DNA from: Spirochaetia bacterium UBA2205
Lineage (GTDB): Bacteria; Spirochaetota; UBA4802; UB4802
NCBI GenBank assembly: GCA_002328585.1
Contig: DCUV01000063.1
Location: forward strand, 43,103 to 107,102
Length of the DNA stretch: 64,000 bases
Direction: 5' to 3'
Under the pieces are notes generated by a model that was not told where the DNA came from, ran no database searches, and saw only the letters and a program-made list of their open reading frames with translations. The stretch's first letter is position 1; each line of letters begins with the position of its first letter. Below, piece after piece: positions 16,972 to 25,687 of this stretch. The translations under genes were made by a program, and so were the position numbers.

Positions 16972-18117
16972 ATGGAACGTTCAATTCAGTTTACGCAGGA
17001 GCATGCCCTGTTCAGACAAACCGTACGCAAGTTTTTTGAGCAACAGGTAATGCCTTTTTACGATATGTGGGAACATGAAGGCATTGTGCCTCGTGAGATG
17101 TGGAATCGCTGCGGTCAGCTTGGTTTGCTTCTTCCATGGCTTGAGGAGCAATATGGTGGTCCAGGCGGCGACTTCCTCTATTCGGTTATTCTCAATGAGG
17201 AGTTAGCATACAGCGGTGCTAATTCATTTATGATTCCACTCCACAATGATATTGTTGCGCCATATATATACTCATTTGGCACAGAAGAACAAAAGATGAA
17301 ATACCTGCCAAAATGCGCTTCAGGGGAGATAGTGCTTGCCATTGCAATGACCGAACCGGAGGCGGGGTCGGATCTTGCAGGCATGAAAGCCACTGCGGTT
17401 TTCGATGGCGATAGCTGGGTGCTCAATGGTCAGAAAACATTTATATCAAATGGTATCCTGGCAGATCTGGTTATCGTTGCAGCAAGGTCGTCAAAAGAGT
17501 TGCCTCCCCATCAGTCAGTAAGCCTTTTTTTAGTTGAGGATGGGACTGAAGGCTTTACCAAAGGGAAACCTATAAAAAAGATTGGTCTTAAAGCGCAGGA
17601 TACAGCTGAATTGTTTTTTGATAACTGTCGCATTCCAAACAATAATCTTCTAGGACAGGAAGGGCAGGGATTTATTTATCTTATGCAGAAGCTGCAACAG
17701 GAAAGGCTGGTATGTGCTTTAACTTCACAAGCAGCCATGGAAAAATGTTTGGCAATAACTATCGATTATGTAAAGGAGCGAAAGTTATTTGGAAAACCAC
17801 TTTCAAAATTTCAGAATACACAGTTTACCATTGCCGAAATGGCTTCGGAAATTGCAGTTGGCAGAAGCTTTATTGATGATCTGATACATCACCATATACA
17901 GGGTGATGATGTAGTGAAAGAAACCTGTATGGCTAAATACTGGATATGTGAAACTGCCAAACGGATTACTGACCGTTGTTTGCAGCTTTTTGGAGGGTAT
18001 GGATATTGTCTGGAATACCCGGTATCACGGTTTTATGTGGATGCCCGTATACAAACTATCTATGCCGGTACATCTGAAGTTATGAAGATGATTGTATCCA
18101 GAATGATGGGGTTGTGA
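16972..18117 (+). CDS. Acyl-CoA dehydrogenase, long-chain type
   Basis: An FAD enzyme of the first beta-oxidation step, 381 residues. The family motifs AIAMTEPEAGSDLAGM (about 124) and QLFGGYGYCLEYPVSRFYVD are present. The C-terminal active-site loop reads YAGTSEVMK rather than YEGT, as in long-chain and isovaleryl enzymes. In those the catalytic Glu sits in a QERL element, which is also present here (QQERLVCAL, about 241). Hence a long-chain-type assignment. It completes the three-gene operon with the thiolase and the FadB-like protein. An ETF electron acceptor is not encoded nearby. Confidence 0.94.
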   Translation: MERSIQFTQEHALFRQTVRKFFEQQVMPFYDMWEHEGIVPREMWNRCGQLGLLLPWLEEQYGGPGGDFLYSVILNEELAYSGANSFMIPLHNDIVAPYIYSFGTEEQKMKYLPKCASGEIVLAIAMTEPEAGSDLAGMKATAVFDGDSWVLNGQKTFISNGILADLVIVAARSSKELPPHQSVSLFLVEDGTEGFTKGKPIKKIGLKAQDTAELFFDNCRIPNNNLLGQEGQGFIYLMQKLQQERLVCALTSQAAMEKCLAITIDYVKERKLFGKPLSKFQNTQFTIAEMASEIAVGRSFIDDLIHHHIQGDDVVKETCMAKYWICETAKRITDRCLQLFGGYGYCLEYPVSRFYVDARIQTIYAGTSEVMKMIVSRMMGL

Positions 18118-18212
18118 TTTATTAGTTGACAAATCCCTTTGTGTATGGTGTAATTCATGCGTTTTTGAAAATATGTTCATAAATCAGAATATGTTGATTT
18201 GTGGAGGTTTAT

Positions 18213-18959
18213 ATGAATACTGTGATACGCAAGGGTTACACCTATGCAACGTGGTTATTCATTGGAGTTGATACCGCATTATGGGGAACTATCTCGCTTT
18301 TTTCATGGTTTGTTAGCCCCCAGGGCGACCTTGCTCATTTCTGCATGCAAAACTGGTCAAAGAATATACTATGGTTTTGCGGGATACGATATCAGGTGGA
18401 TGGGATTGAAAATGTGTCAAAAGAGCATGTTCAGATATTTGCCTCCAATCACCAGAGTTTTTTTGATATATGGCTTTTGAGTGCCATTATTCCGGTAAAA
18501 TTTGGATGGACGGCAAAAAAAGAACTTTTCAAAATCCCGTTCATGGGCTGGCACATGTCCTTAAGTGGTTATATAGCCATAGATAGAAAAAATAAAGAGC
18601 GGTCAAGAGCCAGCATGAAAGAGGCAGCAGTAAAAATACGAAAGGGAAACCGTATTATGATATTTCCCGAGGGTACGCGCAGTCGTACAGGAGTGCTGCA
18701 ACCCTTTAAAAAAGGGTTATTTTATTTATGCATTGAGACAGGTGTGCCGATAGTTCCTATTTATATCCATGGCACCTACCAACGATTGAAGCCTGAAACC
18801 GGGGATATTAATCCTGGAAAAGTATATGTTATGATAGGGGAGGAGATGCCAACTGACGAATACACCATCAACACCATCGAGAAAGCAATGAATGATTTAC
18901 GGGATAGAATTTTAACTTTACAAAATGAGTGCCTGCAGCGATATGGTGAAGCAGTGTAA
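18213..18959 (+). CDS. plsC: 1-acyl-sn-glycerol-3-phosphate acyltransferase
   Basis: PlsC makes phosphatidic acid by acylating lysophosphatidic acid. The 248-residue protein carries the NHQSFFDIW motif (H-X4-D, about residue 75) and FPEGTRSR (about 150). VPIVPIYIHG follows, and an N-terminal hydrophobic segment (about 12-32) anchors it to the cytoplasmic membrane. The ATG at 18213 is preceded by GGAGG at 18203-18207. A GTG four codons earlier overlaps that site and is unlikely. It lies 95 bases after the beta-oxidation operon and may have its own promoter. Confidence 0.94.
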   Translation: MNTVIRKGYTYATWLFIGVDTALWGTISLFSWFVSPQGDLAHFCMQNWSKNILWFCGIRYQVDGIENVSKEHVQIFASNHQSFFDIWLLSAIIPVKFGWTAKKELFKIPFMGWHMSLSGYIAIDRKNKERSRASMKEAAVKIRKGNRIMIFPEGTRSRTGVLQPFKKGLFYLCIETGVPIVPIYIHGTYQRLKPETGDINPGKVYVMIGEEMPTDEYTINTIEKAMNDLRDRILTLQNECLQRYGEAV

Positions 18960-18982
18960 GATTACTAATGCAAGGCAACGTC

Positions 18983-19003
18983 ATCCTGAATGTATTTCAG
19001 GAT
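18983..19003. repeat. ATCCTGAA hairpin (short palindromic repeat)
   Basis: ATCCTGAA and TTCAGGAT flank a 5-base spacer, just past plsC. It resembles the hairpin at 7743-7776. The following 200 bases hold degenerate phrases (GAGATTTC.AAACAAG twice, GGGATGACAGGTGTAG) that look like decayed dispersed repeats. It could also help to end the plsC transcript. Confidence 0.5.
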
Positions 19004-19253
19004 CTATTTCAGCATGACATGTGTAGATGGATGAAAGAGTGAGATTTCAAAACAAGCCTGTCCTGGCGGCAAGCTGGGGTTCGGGATGACAGGTGTAGTA
19101 GAGGCAGGATTTAGCATGACGGCAGTGATAATGAGATTTCGAAACAAGTTCGGAATTGCATAAGAAGTATGGATGAAATTCTGAGATAAGCTCAGTATAA
19201 CATAAAGATGAGATAGGCAATAATGCCATTATTTATGAAGGAGTTTTTTTTGT

Positions 19254-20540
19254 ATGGAAGACTTAAAAAAAGCATATCGCACCATCATGGATGATCATTT
19301 TCCGGATACCATGACCATTAGCTTTGGGAATCAAACACTGACGTATAAAAAACGAACCTGGAAGATTAATGATGAAGGGCAGTTGATTGAGAAAGGATTG
19401 CGGTATGGAGAAAATCCCGGTCAGGAAGCAGCACTCTATGAGCTTGTCAATGGCAATCTTGTGCTGGGGGATTGTGCATTCATAAGCCCCGGTCATTCAC
19501 TGGTAAGTGGCGTTGATGAATCGATGATGCTTCAGTTTGGGAAGCATCCCGGCAAGATTAACCTTACCGATATTGATAATGCTCTGAATATACTAAAATA
19601 TTTAATGAAGCAGCCATCTGCTGTTATCGTTAAGCACAATAATCCCTGTGGTGTTGCTTATGGAGTAACTATCGCCCAGGCATATAACAGGGCAAACAGG
19701 GCTGACCGTATAGCAGCGTTTGGTGGATGTGTTGCTTGCAACAGAGCTGTAGATAAAGAAACTGCACAGCTTATTTCACAAAATTATCTGGAGGTGCTGG
19801 TAGCGCCAGATTTTGAGCCCGGAGTCATGGATATATTGTCAAAGAAGAAGGACCTTCGCATTGTAAAAATTCAGCGTATTGACAGGCTTGAAGAGTATAA
19901 GCAATTGCGCTTTGTTGACTTTAAATCCCTGATTGATGGCGGCATCATAGTTCAGCAATCACCTGTTACTATCATTAATTCTAAAGATGATTTAAAACCT
20001 GCACAGGCAGAATATAAGGGGCAGTTTTATAAAATTGACCGTTTGCCAACCCCCCAGGAATATGAAGACCTTTTGTTTGGCTGGTTTGTGGAGCAGGGTG
20101 TTACGTCAAATTCGGTACTGTATGTTAAGGATGGAGTAACCGTTGGCATAGGTACCGGCGAGCAGGATAGGGTAGGCGTAGCCGAAATTGCAGTACAGAA
20201 AGCCTATACCAAATATGCTGATATGCTATGTTTTGATACATATGGAATATCGTACTATCAGTTAACGCTTGAGGTTGAAAAAGGATTGCGTAAAGCAAAC
20301 GATACAATAGCAATTGAGGAAGCCACAAAAGAAGCAAAGGGCGGACTTATTGGGGCAAGTATGGTTTCGGATGCATTCTTCCCTTTCAGGGATGGTGTTG
20401 ACGTGGGTATAAAGCAGGGTATCTCCGCCATTGTGCAGCCCGGCGGTTCAATCCGCGATTGGGAGAGTATCATGGCATGCAATGAGGCAAACCCAAAAGT
20501 GGCTATGGTTTTTACCGGGCAGCGTGCGTTTAAACATTAA
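19254..20540 (+). CDS. Stand-alone AICAR transformylase-type protein (PurH C-terminal domain only)
   Basis: A 428-residue protein matching the AICAR formyltransferase half of PurH. It has LRYGENPGQEAALY near residue 49, VIVKHNNPCGVAYG near 126, AAFGGCVACN, and EVLVAPDFEPGV. The C-terminal parts are SDAFFPFRDGVDVGI (about 368) and AIVQPGGSIRDWE. The reaction transfers a formyl group to AICAR in purine synthesis. The IMP cyclohydrolase domain of about 200 residues found in normal PurH is absent, and the upstream DNA is non-coding. GAAGGAG precedes the ATG. The last cyclisation step must be done by another enzyme elsewhere. Confidence 0.88.
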   Translation: MEDLKKAYRTIMDDHFPDTMTISFGNQTLTYKKRTWKINDEGQLIEKGLRYGENPGQEAALYELVNGNLVLGDCAFISPGHSLVSGVDESMMLQFGKHPGKINLTDIDNALNILKYLMKQPSAVIVKHNNPCGVAYGVTIAQAYNRANRADRIAAFGGCVACNRAVDKETAQLISQNYLEVLVAPDFEPGVMDILSKKKDLRIVKIQRIDRLEEYKQLRFVDFKSLIDGGIIVQQSPVTIINSKDDLKPAQAEYKGQFYKIDRLPTPQEYEDLLFGWFVEQGVTSNSVLYVKDGVTVGIGTGEQDRVGVAEIAVQKAYTKYADMLCFDTYGISYYQLTLEVEKGLRKANDTIAIEEATKEAKGGLIGASMVSDAFFPFRDGVDVGIKQGISAIVQPGGSIRDWESIMACNEANPKVAMVFTGQRAFKH

Positions 20541-20553
20541 AAGGCAAAGGCGT

Positions 20554-21129
20554 TCAATGACGTTTTTGCTCATATTCCTTTATATATTCTTCTATAAGGC
20601 TTCCTGTTTTATGGGATTCTTCTTTTACCGGTTTCATGCGCCGGGCTGCAATATTGCCTATGACTTTAACAGGTTTTTTAATCAGTTCAACGATAATATC
20701 TACACCATCACGAATTATAGTGAACAATTTTTTTACAATAGATGTTTTGGTGCCTTTTGGAGTAGTACGCATAGGAGTAATACTTGAGGCAACTGTCTCT
20801 GCTATATTTTTTACACCATACATTGCTGGAATTGGATTGTAGCTATCCTTAACATACGCTTTTTGTGGTCTAAAGGGGACCTGTTTTGGTAATCTACTTG
20901 TTAGTAATATGTTTGTCCCTGATTCGGTTGACTTATCGATAATAAACAGGAATATATAATATATATACAGAAATAAATTTCCAAAGATTGCAAAAAAGTG
21001 ATACCAAATATCCATAAATGCCCAGAAGACATCAACCCAGATTTTCAAAAAATCTACAATCTTATAGAAAAAATTGAAAACATTATCAACGGTATTTACC
21101 CAGAATTGTTTTACAACACGATAGTTCAT
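20554..21129 (-). CDS. Small membrane-associated protein of unknown function
   Basis: A 191-residue protein not recognised as any family. The first 65 residues are rich in aromatic residues and form one or two hydrophobic stretches (about 5-30 and 37-63). The rest is basic, with a KPVKVIGNIAARRMKPVKEE stretch and a charged C-terminal helix. GAGG upstream and an ATG at 21129 support translation. It is convergent with the AICAR transformylase gene (13 bases between ends) and divergent from the glycosyltransferase. It is probably a membrane-anchored protein with a cytoplasmic tail. Confidence 0.6.
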   Translation of the reverse strand: MNYRVVKQFWVNTVDNVFNFFYKIVDFLKIWVDVFWAFMDIWYHFFAIFGNLFLYIYYIFLFIIDKSTESGTNILLTSRLPKQVPFRPQKAYVKDSYNPIPAMYGVKNIAETVASSITPMRTTPKGTKTSIVKKLFTIIRDGVDIIVELIKKPVKVIGNIAARRMKPVKEESHKTGSLIEEYIKEYEQKRH

Positions 21130-21348
21130 AACAATAACCTCAGCAATACTAATAAATGAAGAGCATAAACATATAGTAAATTCCCTATAAAAAGAGTCAA
21201 TTAAATTATTGCAATTGCAGGCTGCTATATTATGTATACTATTTTGTTTATAGTTTGTTTTCGATAGTTTTTAAATTAAGTGTATTTTATAAGTGTATTT
21301 TATTTAAAAAATCTTGATTATAGTGTTGCATATTATATACTTGATACT

Positions 21349-22605
21349 ATGGAATATTTAACAGCGATACGCCCGTATATAATTAAAAGGTTAGAACAAA
21401 TAAAAAAAGCGGATGTACTTATTGGTATCCCCTGTTTTAACAATGAAGCAACGATAGCCAATGTTATGACAATGGTAAGCGAAGGTCTGTTTACATATTA
21501 TAATGATATCAGACCGGTGCTATTTGTTTCTGATGGTGGTTCTACTGATGATACCCGCGATATAGCTCAATCAATAGAATTAAAGCCATGGCAGGAACGG
21601 ATAATACAGATTTATCGTGGAGTTGCCGGCAAAGGTTCAGCATTCAGAGCAATTTTTGAAGCGGCACAAATGCTTGATGTAGATGCGTGCATAGTTGTTG
21701 ATTCAGATTTACGCAGTATATCTCCTGATTGGATTAAACTGTTGTTATCGCCAGTACTTGAAAAAGACTTTGAGTATGTTGCACCGGTGTATACACGGTA
21801 TAAATATGACGGGACTATCACCAACAACATTGTCTACAACATTATCCGGGCGGTGTTTGGGAAAAGGATACGTCAGCCAATTGGAGGTGACTTTGCAATC
21901 TCAAAGAATCTTGCCAAAATTTATTTAGACAAGCCAGTCTGGACAACCGATATTGCCCGTTTTGGTATTGATATTTTCATGACTGTCAATGCTGTTGTGA
22001 GTAATGTGAAGATATGTCAGGCAAATCTGGGTGTAAAAATTCATGATGCAAAAGATCCTGCACAATCACTTGGTCCTATGTTTGTTCAGGTTATAGGAAC
22101 GCTTTTTAATCTTATGGAAGGGTACGAACCATACTGGAAAAATATTGAACACAGTAAACCCGTGCCAACGTTTGGCGATATCAATGTTAGTGAGCCTGAG
22201 CCAATAGAAGTTAATTTAGAAAGGCTGGTGAATGAGTATAAGTTAGGGTTTTCACAATTTCATTCTTTGTATCAAGAGATGTTTTCAGGTGATGTGTATA
22301 ATGCACTGTTGTCTTCATCAACGCTTGATGTTATACATTTTTCAATACCGGTTGAAGTCTGGGTTAAGGTTGTGTATGAACTTTCTGCTGTTTATCATAC
22401 ATGGAAGATTAATAAAGTACGTTTAATAAACCTTATGGTGCCATTATATTTTGGCAGGATTGCTTCGTTTATCAATGAAACATTGTCAATGAATTCGTTT
22501 CAGGCTGAGGAAGAAGTGGAAAAACAGGCACAGGTTTTTGAAAGCTATAAACCGTATTTAATAGAAAAGTGGCAGTCACAGGGTAAGGATATACCATTTG
22601 CATAA
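21349..22605 (+). CDS. Family 2/81-like glycosyltransferase
   Basis: A 418-residue GT-A enzyme. DVLIGIPCFNNEATI is the nucleotide-binding start, followed by VSDGGSTDDT and a DxD-type metal motif in VVDSDLRSISPDW (about residue 120). QPIGGDFAIS and WTTDIARFGIDIFM resemble glucosyl-3-phosphoglycerate or mannosylglycerate synthases, which build compatible solutes or glycolipid precursors. The exact donor and acceptor are unknown. The ATG at 21349 fits the domain start; upstream codons from 21280 give a non-conserved extension. No strong ribosome binding site is visible. It stands alone, convergent with rlmB. Confidence 0.82.
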   Translation: MEYLTAIRPYIIKRLEQIKKADVLIGIPCFNNEATIANVMTMVSEGLFTYYNDIRPVLFVSDGGSTDDTRDIAQSIELKPWQERIIQIYRGVAGKGSAFRAIFEAAQMLDVDACIVVDSDLRSISPDWIKLLLSPVLEKDFEYVAPVYTRYKYDGTITNNIVYNIIRAVFGKRIRQPIGGDFAISKNLAKIYLDKPVWTTDIARFGIDIFMTVNAVVSNVKICQANLGVKIHDAKDPAQSLGPMFVQVIGTLFNLMEGYEPYWKNIEHSKPVPTFGDINVSEPEPIEVNLERLVNEYKLGFSQFHSLYQEMFSGDVYNALLSSSTLDVIHFSIPVEVWVKVVYELSAVYHTWKINKVRLINLMVPLYFGRIASFINETLSMNSFQAEEEVEKQAQVFESYKPYLIEKWQSQGKDIPFA

Positions 22606-22628
22606 CATAAACCATGCGTTTGGATAAT

Positions 22629-23354
22629 TTACTCCTTCAATAACTCCCACAACACAATGCCAGCCGCCACCGATGCGTTGAGTGATGAAACCTTACCTCG
22701 TAATGGTATCGCAACTGTTATATCGCACAGTTGTTGTGTGCGATGGCGCATGCCGCTCCCTTCACTGCCAATAATAAGTACCGCCGGCTTATACTGCCGT
22801 ATGCTATGGATAGGATGCGTACCTCTGTCGGATGTGCCAATAATCCAGAAGCCCGATTGTTTTGCATCTTCTATGAAGCTTGCTAAATTGGCAACATGGT
22901 GGACAATAATATGAGCGGTTGCACCTGCTGATGCTTTTATGATGGTTTGCGTTATTTCAGGTGCATGAGCTTTCGTTACAATGATAGCGTTGCCACCCAG
23001 CGCTTCGGCAGTGCGTATGATGGAGCCAATATTATGCGGATCGGTAATGCCATCACAGGCAACAATAACCCCCTGTGAGCTGGCAATATCGGGCAAATAA
23101 AATCTATTCTGTATTGTATTGTGTGGGCGATAGCTCATCATAAGAGCTACTCCCTGATGATGAGGCTGGCAGTGGCTATCAAACCAGCTTTTAGGAACCT
23201 TATTGACGGGAATATTCCGGCTGGAAGCTTTACCTACGATAACATCAAGTATCCTGCCGTGTGCACTTTCGGCAATGTAGAGGGTTGCATCACCTTCAAC
23301 GGTTGATAGATATTCAAGAACAACCTTGCGTCCAGCTATGATTTGATCAGCCAC
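22629..23354 (-). CDS. rlmB: 23S rRNA 2'-O-methyltransferase of the RlmB/TrmH family
   Basis: A SPOUT-class RNA methyltransferase, 241 residues. There is an N-terminal substrate-binding part (GRKVVLEYLS, residues 8-17). The knotted catalytic domain has DGITDPHNIGSIIRTAEALG (about 115), LIIGSEGSGMR and the C-terminal IPLRGKVSSLNASVAAGIVLWE. RlmB modifies G2251 of 23S rRNA; related TrmH enzymes act on tRNA, but the cysS neighbour and motifs favour RlmB. The start is GTG and overlaps the cysS end by 19 bases. Confidence 0.92.
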   Translation of the reverse strand: MADQIIAGRKVVLEYLSTVEGDATLYIAESAHGRILDVIVGKASSRNIPVNKVPKSWFDSHCQPHHQGVALMMSYRPHNTIQNRFYLPDIASSQGVIVACDGITDPHNIGSIIRTAEALGGNAIIVTKAHAPEITQTIIKASAGATAHIIVHHVANLASFIEDAKQSGFWIIGTSDRGTHPIHSIRQYKPAVLIIGSEGSGMRHRTQQLCDITVAIPLRGKVSSLNASVAAGIVLWELLKE

Positions 23355-24757
23355 CGTGTCCCCTCTCTGGTATCCTGTACTATAATCCCTTTGCTATAAA
23401 GTTCATCGCGGATACTATCAGCTTTAGTAAAATTTTTTTCTTTACGGGCTTTATTCCGCTCTTCAATAAGAGCTTCAATTTCTTCTTTGTTTACTGTAAC
23501 AGTGCCATGGAAGAATATAAATCCAAAAACGCTGTCAATATGGTTAAGGATATGCATTATAGTATCAGCGTCAGCTTTTCCCAGCATGCGTTTATCTATC
23601 AAAGTGTTGATATCATGTAAAAAGTCAAAAAATGTGCCAATCCCTTCTGCAATATTAAGGTCATCATCAACAGCTTCAATAAATGATCCTATAAACTGTG
23701 AGCATCGTTTTTCTGCTTCCTCATTTATAGGCTTTTCTTGTTTTATATCGTTAAGGCGGGCGATGAGGTTGTCAATTCTAAGGAGTGCCTGCCCGGCCTG
23801 TGTTAAACCATCAAAAGTAAAATTAAGCTGTTTTCTGTAATGGGCGGTAAGTAATAGATATCTGATAGCACGTGGCGAATAGCCTTTGTCAAGGAGATCA
23901 CGCAGGGTAAAGAAGTTACCCAACGATTTTGACATCTTTGAGCCTTCAACAAGCAAATGCTCAACATGGAGCCAGTAACGTACAAAAGGCTCATCATACG
24001 CTGCTTCGCTCTGGGCAATTTCATTTTCATGATGAGGAAATATTAAATCAACACCACCGGTATGTATGTCAATGGTAGTGCCAAAAATTTTGCGCACCAT
24101 AGCCGAACATTCAATATGCCATCCGGGTCTGCCCTTTCCAAAGGGGGTTTCCCAGTAAGGCTCATTTTCTTTAGGAGCTTTCCACAGTGCAAAGTCACGG
24201 ACATCCTCCTTTGTATATTCATCAGCATCATATCGTGCGCCTGCTTTGATATCCATACTGGTGACATTGCTCAGCCGTCCATATTTATGAAACTTTGCAA
24301 TGCTGAAATAGAGTGATCCGTCCTTTTCATAGATAAGCCCCTTCTTATCAAGGTGAGCTATAATATCTATCATAGCGTCAATAGATTCTGTGGCACGCGG
24401 GTAATGTTCAACAGGTTCTATGTTTAACGTTTTACAATCCTCAAAGAATATCTGCGTATAGTTATCGGTGTATTCTTTTAATGTCACTCCTTCTTTAAGC
24501 GCTCCGGCTATTGTCTTATCATCAACATCAGTAATATTCATTGCATGGTTTACTGTATATCCTCTGAATTTAAGATAGCGCCGCAAAAAATCATTAAACA
24601 CAAATGTCCTGAAATTGCCAATGTGAGCATAGCTGTATACCGTCGGCCCGCAGGAATATATGGTAACAGGGGGATACTCTGCAGTACTATCTTTTGCAAC
24701 GCCACCGGGAATAAATGGGTCTAAACGTCGTGTTAAGGTATTAAATATTTTTGCCAA
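23336..24757 (-). CDS. cysS: Cysteinyl-tRNA synthetase
   Basis: A class I aminoacyl-tRNA synthetase charging tRNA-Cys. The 473-residue product has CGPTVYSYAHIGNFRTF near residue 31 (HIGH variant HIGN), zinc ligands around CSAMVRKIF and HHENEIAQSEA, and KMSKSLGNF near 270. A KADSIRDELYSKGIIVQDT C-terminal helix completes it. The start codon is TTG, with GGAGG eight bases before it on the minus strand; no ATG fits the conserved N-terminus. The downstream rlmB overlaps, a common cysS-rlmB pair. Confidence 0.97.
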   Translation of the reverse strand: MAKIFNTLTRRLDPFIPGGVAKDSTAEYPPVTIYSCGPTVYSYAHIGNFRTFVFNDFLRRYLKFRGYTVNHAMNITDVDDKTIAGALKEGVTLKEYTDNYTQIFFEDCKTLNIEPVEHYPRATESIDAMIDIIAHLDKKGLIYEKDGSLYFSIAKFHKYGRLSNVTSMDIKAGARYDADEYTKEDVRDFALWKAPKENEPYWETPFGKGRPGWHIECSAMVRKIFGTTIDIHTGGVDLIFPHHENEIAQSEAAYDEPFVRYWLHVEHLLVEGSKMSKSLGNFFTLRDLLDKGYSPRAIRYLLLTAHYRKQLNFTFDGLTQAGQALLRIDNLIARLNDIKQEKPINEEAEKRCSQFIGSFIEAVDDDLNIAEGIGTFFDFLHDINTLIDKRMLGKADADTIMHILNHIDSVFGFIFFHGTVTVNKEEIEALIEERNKARKEKNFTKADSIRDELYSKGIIVQDTREGTRWLIKS

Positions 24758-25114
24758 TGTATAGCCTCCATTATTCTGCTCAGTATTTATACATACTGTT
24801 GTACACTTTATGCTCTAATTATTTTGTTTTCTAAAAAAGCTATCATATGGTTCAGTTCTAAAAACATAGATTTAATTGTTCCCAAAAATAGTAAAGTTGG
24901 ATTAAATTTTATGGGTAATTCCAGCTTTTATACCTATCAATAGTGTTCATGCCGGGTAGTTTGGCAATCTTTTTTTGTGTTACAACGTGTGTCATTGGTA
25001 GATGTTTACAATAGTTTTAACATTTCTTTTCCATTGACAGGCATGCTTTTGATAGCCTTTCAATTGATAGAGTATGTCAACTATAGTTGGTAAAGTTAAC
25101 TGTCAATAACTAAA
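24758..25114. other. Intergenic region upstream of cysS
   Basis: About 357 AT-rich bases with no gene. On the minus strand TTGACA occurs twice (about 25070-25110) around a CAACTATAGTTG palindrome at 25078-25089. This could be a terminator for the upstream coiled-coil gene, an operator or a promoter; none is convincing. No tRNA or riboswitch was recognised. Confidence 0.4.
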
Positions 25115-25624
25115 TTAATCCTGCATTATCTGTTCTTCTACGGGGACGTACTCAACAACTTTTTCTTTTACTTCAATAGAAGGCTGTGGGGCGGGTATTT
25201 CAGAAGGTTTTGTATAAGCTTTGGTAAAATCAATCTTATCAAAATCTTCAGGCGAAAGCTTATAGTATGCCAATATAAGATGCAGCTTTTTAATATATTC
25301 AATAAGTTCCTTAAGTTTTTTATTTTTGCGGTCAATGGTTTCACGTGATTCCTTGATTATGCGTTTTAACAAATCAGTTCTTTTTTTTAACGTATCTTCC
25401 AGTTCAACAATGCGTTCATAATACTCTTTATTGACTCTTTTAAAGTCAATACGGGCAATAACAATTTCACCTTCCTCTTTTTCTTTTTCTATCTCTTTAA
25501 TAATATCATTAAGTTCTTTTGAAGACAAAAGATCTTTTGTTGATGTTTGCAACCATTTTTTGCCGTTGTCATCGATAAACTCGTAAACATCAGGCAATAC
25601 TTTCTTTTTACGTTTAAATAACAT
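25115..25624 (-). CDS. Coiled-coil protein of unknown function
   Basis: A 169-residue charged protein not assigned to a family. It begins with a basic MLFKRKKK stretch. An EFIDDNGKKWLQ strand follows, then a long Lys/Glu-rich region (about 35-115) with heptad-like spacing expected to form a coiled coil. The tail is Pro-rich (IPAPQPSIEVKEKVVEYVPV). No signal peptide or membrane segment is seen. It lies 63 bases downstream of the exported 427-residue protein on the same strand, so the two may be co-transcribed. Confidence 0.65.
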   Translation of the reverse strand: MLFKRKKKVLPDVYEFIDDNGKKWLQTSTKDLLSSKELNDIIKEIEKEKEEGEIVIARIDFKRVNKEYYERIVELEDTLKKRTDLLKRIIKESRETIDRKNKKLKELIEYIKKLHLILAYYKLSPEDFDKIDFTKAYTKPSEIPAPQPSIEVKEKVVEYVPVEEQIMQD

Positions 25625-25687
25625 AACTATTTTGTGAGATTATTATTTATTATACTATCGACTATTTATGCATTTTATTTAATCAAA

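Noticed and set aside
20431..20787. Plus-strand frame across the AICAR transformylase end and the 191-residue gene
   Set aside because: It overlaps two better-supported genes and shows no family pattern.
23487..23840. Plus-strand frame of 117 codons inside cysS
   Set aside because: Shadow frame of a strongly conserved gene.
24758..25114. Candidate tRNA gene near cysS
   Set aside because: No TTCRANNC loop or acceptor pairing could be built.
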